Source: DATBVX01 sp963695985
Lineage (GTDB): Bacteria > Pseudomonadota > Gammaproteobacteria > Steroidobacterales > Steroidobacteraceae
Length of the DNA: 64,000 nt
Direction of reading: 5' to 3'
Assembly: GCA_963695985.1 (NCBI GenBank)
Contig: CAVOIC010000006.1
Coordinates: 1-64,000, forward strand
This document shows positions 27,235 through 35,617 of this stretch, piece by piece (the first letter of the stretch is position 1; every line of letters begins with the position of its first letter). The position numbers and the translations under genes are program-made. The notes beneath the pieces are model-generated. The model had not been told where the DNA came from. It worked only from the letters and a program-made list of their open reading frames with translations, and did not search any database.

Positions 27235-29070
27235 GTGAACAACTCCGCCCCAAGCGACCTGTCGCGCTTCATCTGGGAGACGCGCTACCGTGATCTCGAA
27301 GCGCAGCCGCCCGAGAACAGCATTGCCGACTCGTGGAGGCGCGTCGCCCAGGCGGTCGCTGCCATCGAGCCGGATCCGGCGCTCTGGCAGGAGCGATTTC
27401 TGAGCGTCCTGCGCGACTTCCGTTTCCTGCCGGCTGGCCGAATCCTCGCGGGAGCCGGCACGACCCACCACGTCACGCTGTTCAACTGCTTCGTCATGGG
27501 TCTGCTCGATGATTCCGTGGAAGGAATCTTCGAGGCGCTCAAGGAGGGCGCGCTCACCATGCAGCAGGGGGGCGGTGTGGGCTACGACTTCTCCACACTG
27601 CGCCCGCGCGGTAGCCACGCGCGCAGCACGGGCACGGTCGCATCGGGACCCGTGTCGTTCATGGCCGTGTGGGATGCCATGTGCGCGACGATCCTGTCCA
27701 CCGGTGCGCGGCGGGGCGCGATGATGGCGACCCTGCGCTGCGATCATCCCGACATCGAGGAATTCATCGATGCCAAACGCGCGGCCAGTGCGCTGAGTCG
27801 CTTCAATCTGTCGGTGCTCGTCACGGATGCGTTCGTGCAGGCGGTAAAGAACGATGCGACCTGGCCGCTCGTATTTCCAGAGCAGGCATTGAGTGACTCC
27901 GAATCCGCGGGTCGAGGCCACGTCGAGCGCCCCTGGAGCGGCAGCGCCGCGCCGGTACGCTGCCGGATCCGCAAGGTCGTTCGAGCGCGCGAGTTATGGA
28001 CGCGGCTCTGCGAAAGCGCCTTCGACACCGCGGAGCCGGGCGTGTTGTTCATCGATCGCATCAACGCTGCGAACAATCTCGCGTACTGCGAGCACCTCAG
28101 TGCGACCAACCCGTGCGCGGAGGAGCCGCTGCCACCCTACGGCGCCTGCAACCTCGGGTCGCTCAACCTGACCACCTTTGTCGTCGATGCCTTCGGCAGC
28201 GCTGCGCATATCGACGCTGCCGCAATCCGCGAGACGGCTCGCGTCGCAGTGCGCTTCCTCGACGACGTCATCGACATCTCGCGTTTCCCGCTCTTGCGCC
28301 AGCACGAGCAGGTGTTGCGCTCGCGCCGTATCGGGCTCGGCGTCACGGGTCTTGCCGACGCGCTTGCGATGCTCGGCCTGCGCTACGACAGCGAGCCTGC
28401 GCGTGCGGCGGCGGCCGACATCATGCGCACCATTCGGGACGCAGCGTACGAGGCGTCGATCGAGCTGGCGCGCGAACGAGGTGTGTTCCCGGCATACGAT
28501 GCTGAGCGCTATTGCGAGCGACCTTTCATCCGCTCACTGCCCGAGGAGCTGCAGGCTGCGCTCCTGCATCATGGGATCCGCAACAGCCACCTGCTCGCGA
28601 TCGCTCCTGCCGGCACGATCAGCCTGCTGGCCCACAATGTGAGCAGCGGAATCGAGCCGATGTTCGGCATCCAGGCCTTGCGCCGCGTCCTGGGTCGCGA
28701 CGGGACGCAGCGCAGCTTCCAGCCGACCGATTACGCCTATGCCGCCTGGCGTGCCCGCAACAGCGGGCAGGTCGATCTGCCGGGTTACTTCGTGGACGCC
28801 GAAGCCATTGCACCGCGCGATCACCTGCTGATGCAAGCGGCGCTGCAGCCCTTCGTTGATGGTGCGATCTCCAAGACCATCACGCTCGGGCATGATTGCT
28901 CCCGGGCGCAGGTCACGGAGACGATCCAGAGCGCCTACGATCTCGGTCTGAAGGGATGCACCGTCTACCGGCGTTCGGCGCGCGCCGGCGTGCTCTCAAG
29001 CCTGCCGGATGCTGCGCAGGCGGCCGCGCGTGACGCGCATTGCTGCGAGACCGAACGCGAGAACGACTGA
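27235..29070 (+). CDS. nrdJ: adenosylcobalamin-dependent ribonucleotide reductase (class II)
   Basis: 611 residues. Class II enzymes reduce ribonucleotides with B12 and do not need oxygen. Seen are FLPAGRILAGAGT, the first active-site cysteine in LFNCFVMG, GGGVGYDFSTLRPRG, the thiyl cysteine in ATNPCAEEPLPPYGACNLGS, RIGLGVTGLADALAMLG and APAGTISLLA, plus a short zinc-ribbon-poor tail. No NrdB-like radical subunit is nearby, which supports class II. GTG 27235 lies 16 bases after the HPF gene. It would allow dNTP synthesis for repair under low oxygen. Confidence 0.93.
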   Translation: MNNSAPSDLSRFIWETRYRDLEAQPPENSIADSWRRVAQAVAAIEPDPALWQERFLSVLRDFRFLPAGRILAGAGTTHHVTLFNCFVMGLLDDSVEGIFEALKEGALTMQQGGGVGYDFSTLRPRGSHARSTGTVASGPVSFMAVWDAMCATILSTGARRGAMMATLRCDHPDIEEFIDAKRAASALSRFNLSVLVTDAFVQAVKNDATWPLVFPEQALSDSESAGRGHVERPWSGSAAPVRCRIRKVVRARELWTRLCESAFDTAEPGVLFIDRINAANNLAYCEHLSATNPCAEEPLPPYGACNLGSLNLTTFVVDAFGSAAHIDAAAIRETARVAVRFLDDVIDISRFPLLRQHEQVLRSRRIGLGVTGLADALAMLGLRYDSEPARAAAADIMRTIRDAAYEASIELARERGVFPAYDAERYCERPFIRSLPEELQAALLHHGIRNSHLLAIAPAGTISLLAHNVSSGIEPMFGIQALRRVLGRDGTQRSFQPTDYAYAAWRARNSGQVDLPGYFVDAEAIAPRDHLLMQAALQPFVDGAISKTITLGHDCSRAQVTETIQSAYDLGLKGCTVYRRSARAGVLSSLPDAAQAAARDAHCCETEREND

Positions 29071-29514
29071 TCAGCGGCTGCGCTCGCGATGTGCCTGTGT
29101 GCCGATCAGCTGGGCCAGCGCCGTGAGCTCCCCGGCGACGATGGGCAGCAGGTCGTCGAGCGTGACGATGCCGACGAGGTTTCCGGCCTTGTCCACGACC
29201 GGTGCCCGGCGTACCGCTCTCGCGCTCATGCGCTCGATCGCCTCCGCCGCACCGCTCGACTCCGCGATGGTGAGCGGATCGCGCGTCATGACATCGCTCA
29301 CTGCCAGACAGAACAGGTCGGCACCCCGGTCGAACTGCCCGCACACGATGTCGCGATCGGTCACGATCCCGACCGGGCGCGTCACTTCGCCCCGTGTTTC
29401 CGCGACCACGACCGCACCGATGTGCCGCTTGTTCATCTCCCTCGCGGCCTCTGCCAGCGGCTCGTCCGCGCGGACCAGGTACACATCCCGGCTGCAGATA
29501 TCCCCGATTTGCAC
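29071..29514 (-). CDS. CBS-domain-pair protein
   Basis: 147 residues, two CBS motifs and nothing else: IGDICSRDVYLVRADEPLAE, HIGAVVVAE, GIVTDRDIV, then VMTRDPLTIAE, RRAPVVDKAGNLVGIVTLDD. Stand-alone CBS pairs (Bateman modules) bind adenosyl ligands such as ATP, AMP or NAD and sense energy state. GTG 29514 has a perfect AAGGAGGTG upstream. Convergent with nrdJ (adjacent stops) and divergent from a paralogous CBS gene, with 124 bases between. Confidence 0.92.
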   Translation of the reverse strand: MQIGDICSRDVYLVRADEPLAEAAREMNKRHIGAVVVAETRGEVTRPVGIVTDRDIVCGQFDRGADLFCLAVSDVMTRDPLTIAESSGAAEAIERMSARAVRRAPVVDKAGNLVGIVTLDDLLPIVAGELTALAQLIGTQAHRERSR

Positions 29515-29638
29515 GTGCCACCTCCTTGAGGGTACCCGTCATTGATAGTCGTCCAGTCCTAGCGCGCAATCAGGATTGATACGCATTGCCCCGCCTCGCG
29601 CGCCGTGGCGAGATCCCTGCTCGAGTGGAGGATTGCGC

Positions 29639-30079
29639 ATGAATGTAGGCCAGATTTCCAGCCGCTCCCTCGTGAGCAGACCGGTCGGGACTACGCTCTC
29701 GGAGATCGCGAAGCTGATGCACGACCGTCATGTCGGGGCCGTTGTCATTACCAAGGCGCCGCTCGACCGCCCGGTTGCGGTCGGCATCATCACGGATCGG
29801 GACATCGTGCGTGCGCAGCTCGCACGCGGCGCCGACCTGACTTCACTGCCCGTCGAGGAGTTCATGACGGGCAATCCGCTCGTGCTCAACGAGGAGGATT
29901 CCGTCGAGGACGCGATCCGGCGCATGCAGGCGCGGGGCGTGCGGCGCGCGCCAGTGGTTACCTCAGGCGGAATGCTCGCGGGCCTAGTGTCAACCGACGA
30001 TCTCATTGCACAGGTCGCCCGGGAGCTGGTCGGCCTGGCCCAGGGGCTCTGGCAACAGCCCCGAAAGGAAGGCACCTGA
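29639..30079 (+). CDS. CBS-domain-pair protein
   Basis: 146 residues from ATG 29639 (GTGGAGGATTGC upstream). Paralogue of the divergent CBS gene: VGQISSRSLVSRPVGTTLSE, HVGAVVIT, GIITDRDIVRAQLARGADLT, FMTGNPLVLNEEDSVEDAI, RRAPVVTSGGMLAGLVSTDD. Only the Bateman pair, no enzyme domain. Ends two bases from the rtcB stop on the other strand. Likely an adenosyl-ligand sensor acting on an unknown partner in this island. Confidence 0.92.
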   Translation: MNVGQISSRSLVSRPVGTTLSEIAKLMHDRHVGAVVITKAPLDRPVAVGIITDRDIVRAQLARGADLTSLPVEEFMTGNPLVLNEEDSVEDAIRRMQARGVRRAPVVTSGGMLAGLVSTDDLIAQVARELVGLAQGLWQQPRKEGT

Positions 30080-30081
30080 GC

Positions 30082-31512
30082 TCAGCCCTTGATGCACACG
30101 AGAGGCTCGAGCCGCGCCACCTTGCGCGCAAGTCCCGCGGCATCCGCCGCGTCCACCACCGCCGTGACGTCCTTGTAGGCGTCCGGTGCCTCTTCTGCGA
30201 TTCCCCGCATCGACGGGCTTCGAATCAGGATGCCGCGTGCGGCCAGTTCATCGACCACCTGGCGACCCTTCCATGTGCGCAGCGCCTGGTGGCGGCTCAT
30301 GGCACGCCCCGCGCCATGGCAGGCGGAGCTGAAGGCCAGCGACTCGGACCGTTCGGTACCCGCCAGCACGTAGGACCCCGTGCCCATTGAACCGCCGATC
30401 AACACCGGCTGACCCGCCTCGCGCAGCGATTCCGGAATATCGGGGTGCCCCGGCCCGAAGGCACGCGTCGCGCCTTTGCGATGCACGTAGAGTCTCCGGA
30501 TCCCGCCGTCCGCCCGGTGTTCCTCGACCTTGCAGGTGTTGTGCGAGACGTCGTACAGGAGCGGCAGCTGCGCCTGCGGCAGAAGCGGCGCGAACACCTG
30601 ACGCACGAGATGGGTGAGGATCTGGCGGTTCGCCAGCGCGCAGTTGATCGCGGCGCGCATGGCGCCGAGATATTCCTGGCCCAGGTCGGAAAGGATCGGC
30701 GCGCAAGCCAGCTCGCGGTCCGGTAGCGTGAGGCCATAAGAGCTCGCCGCGATGACCATGCGCTTGAGAAATTCGGTGCCGATCTGATGGCCGAGACCGC
30801 GCGAGCCGCAGTGGATCATCACCACGATGTCGCCCTGCTTCAGGCCGAAGATGCGCGCGGCGGGGGCGTCGAAGATGGCCGTGACTTCCTGGACCTCGAG
30901 GTAATGGTTGCCGCTGCCGAGCGTGCCCATCTCATCGCGCTGCCGCTTCTTGGCCTGCTGCGAGACATTTCCTGGTTTCGCTCCCAGCATCTGGCCGCGC
31001 TCCTCGATGCGCTCCAGGTCCTGCGCGAGACCCCAGCCGCGCTCGACCGCCCACTTCGCGCCGCCGGTCAGCATCGCGTCCATCTCCTCGGCACCCAGGT
31101 GAATGAGTCCCGTGCTGCCGACTCCGGCGGGTATGCGGTAATACAGTGCCTCCGCCAGCGCCCGCTGGACGGCCATGATGTCGGCACGCACCAACCCTGT
31201 GTGCAGGCAGCGCACGCCGCAGGACACATCGAATCCGACGCCGCCCGCCGAGACGACACCGCCGGCTTCCGGGTCGAATGCAGCCACTCCCCCGATCGGA
31301 AAGCCGTATCCCCAGTGCGCATCGGGCATGGCGTATGAAGCCTTGACGATGCCCGGAAGCTTGGCGACGTTGACGGCCTGCTCGTAGACCTTCTCGTCCA
31401 TCGCGCGAATCAGCGCTTCGTCTGCGTAGATCAGCCCCGGGACGCGCATGGCACCCTGGGCCGGGATCTCCCATTCGTAGTCGGAACGTCGCGTGAAAAG
31501 CGTCAGGTCCAT
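30082..31512 (-). CDS. rtcB: RNA-splicing ligase RtcB
   Basis: 476-residue GTP- and Mn2+-dependent ligase joining 2',3'-cyclic phosphate or 3'-phosphate RNA ends to 5'-OH ends. Metal and GTP sites are visible in GGVGFDVSCGVR, GSGNHYLEVQ, HCGSRGLGHQIGTEF, DVSHNTCKVEEH, HRKGATRAFGPGHPDI, and the histidine that is guanylylated in SSACHGAGRAMSR. Full length for the family. Lies 3 bases after archease, its activating chaperone, so they form an operon. ATG 31512. Confidence 0.96.
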   Translation of the reverse strand: MDLTLFTRRSDYEWEIPAQGAMRVPGLIYADEALIRAMDEKVYEQAVNVAKLPGIVKASYAMPDAHWGYGFPIGGVAAFDPEAGGVVSAGGVGFDVSCGVRCLHTGLVRADIMAVQRALAEALYYRIPAGVGSTGLIHLGAEEMDAMLTGGAKWAVERGWGLAQDLERIEERGQMLGAKPGNVSQQAKKRQRDEMGTLGSGNHYLEVQEVTAIFDAPAARIFGLKQGDIVVMIHCGSRGLGHQIGTEFLKRMVIAASSYGLTLPDRELACAPILSDLGQEYLGAMRAAINCALANRQILTHLVRQVFAPLLPQAQLPLLYDVSHNTCKVEEHRADGGIRRLYVHRKGATRAFGPGHPDIPESLREAGQPVLIGGSMGTGSYVLAGTERSESLAFSSACHGAGRAMSRHQALRTWKGRQVVDELAARGILIRSPSMRGIAEEAPDAYKDVTAVVDAADAAGLARKVARLEPLVCIKG

Positions 31513-31515
31513 GCT

Positions 31516-31932
31516 TCAGACGTCCACGACCGTCTGCGCAACCCACTCCCCTGCGCTGCACGCGACGCGCAGCGCTGTATACGTGGCGCCCTTGATCTCG
31601 ACCGCCGGAAGATGGCGCGAGGGATCCACGCGCTCACCCCACGCGTGAGCGCGCAAGTGCGTACCGTCCAGCTGCACGGCAAAACGGCGAAAGATCATCT
31701 TCCGGGACGACATCTCGTAAATCAGGCTGTTCAGCCACTCGGCGAGGAGCAGCTCGTGGTCAGGCGCCTGGCATTCGATCGCGACCGCCTCGCGCGCTTC
31801 AACCATGTCGACATCCGTGATCACGCCGGTCATCGCGAGCGCGGCCTGTTCAAACGCCTCGGTCTCCGTGGCACCGAAGCCGCGGACCCCGATGTCGGCG
31901 CCGTGCGCGAAGTGCTCCCAGCGTGCGCTCAT
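31516..31932 (-). CDS. archease (RtcB cofactor)
   Basis: 138 residues from ATG 31932 (GAGGGGC upstream). Archease promotes RtcB guanylylation and multiple turnover. Motifs are RWEHFAHGADIGVRGFGATE with the metal-binding aspartate, LLLAEWLNSLIYEMSSRKMI and AVEIKGATYTALRV. Directly precedes rtcB; the pair makes a complete RNA-ligation module. Longer upstream readings have no homology and are rejected. Confidence 0.93.
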   Translation of the reverse strand: MSARWEHFAHGADIGVRGFGATETEAFEQAALAMTGVITDVDMVEAREAVAIECQAPDHELLLAEWLNSLIYEMSSRKMIFRRFAVQLDGTHLRAHAWGERVDPSRHLPAVEIKGATYTALRVACSAGEWVAQTVVDV

Positions 31933-31982
31933 CTGCCCCTCGGCCCTCGCCAACTCCCAAGCTTGAACACGCGCGGGAGTTC

Positions 31983-32198
31983 TCAGCTTCGGTGCAGGTC
32001 CCCTCTTGTCCGCTCGCCCGCCTGAGGCGTCCGCTCGGGCTGCGATCCCTTGCGAGCGTACATGAACCAGTCCACGCAGCCGAAACAAGGATCCGACGGC
32101 TCCAGAGGGCCAATCCGGAGAGGCATGAACGAGGCCGGCAATCGCTCCACGCGCTTGGCACCTGCGGGTGCCAGCTTGGTCTGTCGATTGATGGTCAT
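31983..32198 (-). CDS. small hypothetical protein, 71 residues
   Basis: From ATG 32198 (GGAG about ten bases upstream) to a stop 50 bases before archease. Basic, with a CFGCVDWF core (residues 38-45) and a basic tail. No family recognised. Position and strand suggest co-transcription with archease-rtcB, but coding status is uncertain. Confidence 0.4.
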   Translation of the reverse strand: MTINRQTKLAPAGAKRVERLPASFMPLRIGPLEPSDPCFGCVDWFMYARKGSQPERTPQAGERTRGDLHRS

Positions 32199-32236
32199 GG
32201 TCTTAGCTCCGACTCCTCAGCTAAGACTGTCACAAC

Positions 32237-32253
32237 AGAGCGTACGACGCTCT
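32237..32253. promoter_or_regulatory. perfect inverted repeat AGAGCGT-acg-ACGCTCT
   Basis: Seven-base perfect arms around three bases, between the 71-residue gene and the 29-residue peptide gene upstream of archease-rtcB. It could be an operator or a hairpin; no T run on either strand supports a terminator. Confidence 0.35.
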
Positions 32254-32308
32254 AAGATGATTCAACGAGTTGGCTGCGGGCAATACGGATACGGGCTAAC
32301 ATCGATCC

Positions 32309-32398
32309 TTAGTGCACGTGTGCTGTGATCGCGGCGATGAGGACCAGCACGAACACGACGGCAATCGCGATCAGGACGTGCCGTGTATGTACCTTCAC
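32309..32398 (-). CDS. 29-residue single-helix membrane peptide
   Basis: Reads (from GTG 32398, with AGGAGAGAAC immediately upstream) a basic head KVHTRH, then an uninterrupted hydrophobic helix VLIAIAVVFVLVLIAAITA and a short tail HVH before TAA at 32309-32311. The basic-in, hydrophobic-core design and the good ribosome-binding site argue that it is made. It resembles regulatory small membrane peptides in size and shape (KdpF-like), without sequence identity. First gene of the minus-strand group leading to archease-rtcB. Confidence 0.6.
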   Translation of the reverse strand: MKVHTRHVLIAIAVVFVLVLIAAITAHVH

Positions 32399-32574
32399 GT
32401 TCTCTCCTACCAGCCGGAATCCACCGTGAGCTACTGCCAGTATTTCACGCCAGCGCAATTCAGCCATACGCGCATTCCCCTATGGCTGCGACCTACCCTG
32501 GCGGCCGAGAGTCACCCGCCGCGCGGCCGCGAAGGGTTACCTCTTCGGCCGCCTGGGGATGAGAGGCCGTAATC

Positions 32575-34278
32575 ATGCTTCGCGAATTCACCCGCGAGCC
32601 GCGCGTTGCGTATTTCTCGATGGAGATTGCGCTGCGTGAGGAGGTTCCGACCTACGCGGGCGGACTCGGCATCCTTGCCGGCGACACGCTGCGGGCGAGT
32701 GCCGACCTGTCGCTGCCGTTGGTCGGCGTGAGCCTGGTGAGTCGCGCCGGTTACTTTCGCCAGGAGATCGACCAGCAGGGACGGCAGGTCGAGCACCCGG
32801 CGCTCTGGGATCCAGCGCGATGGGCACAGCCTCTCGGCGCGAAGGTCGCGATCCGCATCGAAGGTCGCGCCGTTTGGGTCGGCGCCTGGCTCTACGTTCA
32901 CGAGAGCCATCTCGGTGGACGTGCGCCGATCATCCTGCTCGACACGTATCTCGACGAGAACCACCCGGACGACCGCGAGATCACCCATTACCTCTACGGC
33001 GGCGACGATGCGTACCGGTTCAAACAGGAAATGGTGCTCGGCATCGGCGGCGCGCGTTTGCTGCTGGCGCTCGGCTTCACGATCAGTGCCTACCACATGA
33101 ACGAGGGCCATTCCGCACTCCTCGGCCTCGAACTGTTGCGCCGCTACGCCTACTCGGCCGAGGACCTGCGCCCGGGTGAGTCGTCCTATAACCTGCCGCG
33201 CGTGCGCGAGCTGTGCCGTTTCACGACGCATACGCCAATCGACGCGGGCCATGACCGGTTCTCCTACGACCTGGTGCAGCGCCTGCTGTCGGACAGCTCC
33301 CCGAGCGACTCGGAGCTCGTGGACATGACGACTCTCAAGCATCTGGCGGGCGATGAACGGCTCAACATGACGCAGCTCGCGCTCAGCCTCAGCGATTTCG
33401 TGAATGGCGTCGCCAAGAGCCATGCGGAAGTGTCCGCAAAGATGTTTCCCGGATATCAGGTGCGGGCCATTACGAACGGCGTACACCCCTTCATGTGGAC
33501 GGCCGAGAGCTTTCGCCGGCTCTACGACCAGTACGTGCCAGGCTGGTGTCACGAGCCGGAGCTCCTGAGCCGGGTGGACCGCATTCCCGATGCGGCCATC
33601 GCCGACGCGCACGCGCACGCCAAGCAGGCGCTCATCGACAAGGTGCGTGAGCTCAGCGGCGTTACGCTGCATCCGAAGATCCCCATCCTCGGTTTCGCGC
33701 GCCGCATGACGGCCTACAAGCGTCCCGAGCTGATGTTCACCGATCTGGAGCGCCTGAAGGCGATCGCGCGCAACCGCTCATTCCAGATCGTGCTCGCCGG
33801 CAAGGCCCATCCGCACGATGAGGACGGCAAACGGCTGATCACATCGCTGCACGCATACGCGCGCGCGCTCGCCGACAAGATTCCGGTCGTGTTCCTCCCG
33901 GACTACGACCTTGGCCTCGCGCAAGTTCTGGTCGCCGGTGCGGACATCTGGGTCAACACACCCCTGCCGCCGCTCGAAGCCTCCGGCACCAGCGGCATGA
34001 AGGCAGCGTTCAACGGCGTTCCCAGCCTGTCGGTGCTCGACGGCTGGTGGTTCGAGGGCTGCCTCGAAGGTGTCACGGGCTGGGCGATCGAGGGCAACCA
34101 GGATGCGGCGAGCTTTTACGACAAGCTCGAGCGCGTGGTGCTGCCGCTTTACTACGGGTACAGCGACGACCCGCGCGGTTGGCTCAATGTCATGAAAGGC
34201 GCAATCGGCCGGAACGCGGCCTACTTCAATAGCCACCGGATGATGCGCCGCTATGCAACGGAGTCGTACCTGCGCTGA
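32575..34278 (+). CDS. glgP: glycogen / alpha-glucan phosphorylase (short GT35 type)
   Basis: 567 residues; releases glucose-1-phosphate from alpha-glucans. Motifs are RVAYFSMEIALREEVPTYAG, GGLGILAGDTLRASADLS, AYHMNEGHSALLGLELLRR, AITNGVHPFMW, FARRMTAYKRPELMF and the PLP-lysine segment PLEASGTSGMKAAFNGVPS. It belongs to the short 'alpha-glucan family phosphorylase' group lacking the N-terminal regulatory part of the 800-residue enzymes. ATG 32575. Its 3' end overlaps the convergent pncB end by 53 bases. glgC further right suggests a glycogen cycle in this island. Confidence 0.93.
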   Translation: MLREFTREPRVAYFSMEIALREEVPTYAGGLGILAGDTLRASADLSLPLVGVSLVSRAGYFRQEIDQQGRQVEHPALWDPARWAQPLGAKVAIRIEGRAVWVGAWLYVHESHLGGRAPIILLDTYLDENHPDDREITHYLYGGDDAYRFKQEMVLGIGGARLLLALGFTISAYHMNEGHSALLGLELLRRYAYSAEDLRPGESSYNLPRVRELCRFTTHTPIDAGHDRFSYDLVQRLLSDSSPSDSELVDMTTLKHLAGDERLNMTQLALSLSDFVNGVAKSHAEVSAKMFPGYQVRAITNGVHPFMWTAESFRRLYDQYVPGWCHEPELLSRVDRIPDAAIADAHAHAKQALIDKVRELSGVTLHPKIPILGFARRMTAYKRPELMFTDLERLKAIARNRSFQIVLAGKAHPHDEDGKRLITSLHAYARALADKIPVVFLPDYDLGLAQVLVAGADIWVNTPLPPLEASGTSGMKAAFNGVPSLSVLDGWWFEGCLEGVTGWAIEGNQDAASFYDKLERVVLPLYYGYSDDPRGWLNVMKGAIGRNAAYFNSHRMMRRYATESYLR

Positions 34279-35617
34279 TCTCGCGATCGAGTCTTGCAGC
34301 CAGCGCCTGCAGGCCCGGTGAGATGTCTACCGGAACTGCGCTCTCCCCCTCCGAAAGCTCGCGCAATGGCGATGGCAGTCGCTGCAACTCGCGCCGGCAG
34401 CGCTCGCGAATCGTTGCGAGCGGCGGCAGCTCCGCGACCCGACGGCCCTCGCTCATGACCTGCGTGAGCAAGGCCTCTCCGGGCGCCTTCTCGCCCTCGA
34501 GCACGACCCGATCGCGAATCAGCTGACCCTGCGCATCGTGCTCGCGAAACACCTGCTTGGCACCCGGCCAGGTCGCCTTTCCGGGTGAGCGCTTGCGCCT
34601 CGCCCGGCCGGCATAGGCCTCGAGCTTGTAGGCCATGTCCAGTGCCGGCGCGTCGGCCGAGACATCGAGATGCGTGCCGACACCGAACGCGTCGACCGGC
34701 ACGCCTGCGCGGACGAGCTCGTCGACCCGATATTCGTCCAGGTTCCCGCTGAGGACGATCTGGACGTCCTGGCATCCCCCGCGATCGAGGATCGACCGCA
34801 CCGCTCGGGTCTGGCGCGCGAGGTCGCCGCTGTCGATGCGCACCGCCTGGATGAAGTGTGCATCGCCGCGCGCTCGCAGCTCGTGTGCCAGGGCGACGAC
34901 AATATGCGCCGCACGTTCGGTGTCGTAGGTATCGATCAGGAGCGTCGCGGCGCCGGGCCGCGCCTGCACGAAGCCACGGAACGCATCCTCCTCGCTGTCG
35001 TGAGCCTCGATGAAGGAGTGCGCCATCGTGCCGGAGAGCTGGATCCCGAAGCGCCGGCCCGCCTCCACGGTCGCGGTCGCATCGAAGCCGGCGAGGTATG
35101 CGGCGCGCGCCGCGTAGATGGCGGCATCCGCTTCGTGCGCGCGGCGCATGCCGAAGTCGACCAGCCGCCGCCGCTGCGCCGCCAGCACACAGCGCGCCGC
35201 CTTGCTCGCGATCAGCGTCTGGAAATGGATGATGTTGAGGATGCGGCTCTCCACGAGCTGGGCCTGCAGAATCGGCGCCGTCACGCGCAGGAGCGGCTCG
35301 TCTGCGAAGAATGCTGTGCCCTCGGACATGGCATGCACCGATCCGGTGAACCGGATACCTTCAAGGTGATCCAGGAACGCCGGCGAGAAGGTCCGCAGGC
35401 TCGCCAGGAACTCGAGCTCCCCGGCCTCGAACCGCAGCTGTTCGAGATACTCGACGGTCTGCTCGAGACCGGCGGCGATCAGAAAATGACGCTGCCGTGG
35501 CAGCCTGCGCACGAAGAGCTCGAAGACCGCCGTCTCGTGCATGTCCAGCTCGAAATAGGCATGGGCCATCGTGAGCTGGTACAGATCGGTGAGCAGGGCG
35601 GGATGCGCGCTGGTCAC
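34226..35617 (-). CDS. pncB: nicotinate phosphoribosyltransferase
   Basis: 463 residues; makes nicotinate mononucleotide from nicotinate and PRPP for NAD salvage. Motifs are LLTDLYQLTMAHAYFE, FGMRRAHEADAAIYAARAAY, GTMAHSFIEAHDSEEDAF, VRIDSGDLARQTRAVRSI and LSGNLDEYRVDEL. GTG 35617 overlaps the pncA stop (GTGA). Makes an operon with nicotinamidase and sits beside PRPP synthetase, which supplies its second substrate. Confidence 0.93.
   Translation of the reverse strand: MTSAHPALLTDLYQLTMAHAYFELDMHETAVFELFVRRLPRQRHFLIAAGLEQTVEYLEQLRFEAGELEFLASLRTFSPAFLDHLEGIRFTGSVHAMSEGTAFFADEPLLRVTAPILQAQLVESRILNIIHFQTLIASKAARCVLAAQRRRLVDFGMRRAHEADAAIYAARAAYLAGFDATATVEAGRRFGIQLSGTMAHSFIEAHDSEEDAFRGFVQARPGAATLLIDTYDTERAAHIVVALAHELRARGDAHFIQAVRIDSGDLARQTRAVRSILDRGGCQDVQIVLSGNLDEYRVDELVRAGVPVDAFGVGTHLDVSADAPALDMAYKLEAYAGRARRKRSPGKATWPGAKQVFREHDAQGQLIRDRVVLEGEKAPGEALLTQVMSEGRRVAELPPLATIRERCRRELQRLPSPLRELSEGESAVPVDISPGLQALAARLDREISAGTTPLHSGASSGGY

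Noticed and set aside
32512..33672. 386-codon minus-strand frame antisense to glycogen phosphorylase
   Set aside because: Shadow of glgP; no ribosome-binding site or domain.
34226..34278. 53-base overlap of glgP and pncB ends as a sign of error
   Set aside because: Both C-termini look plausible and short convergent overlaps are common in this compact genome.
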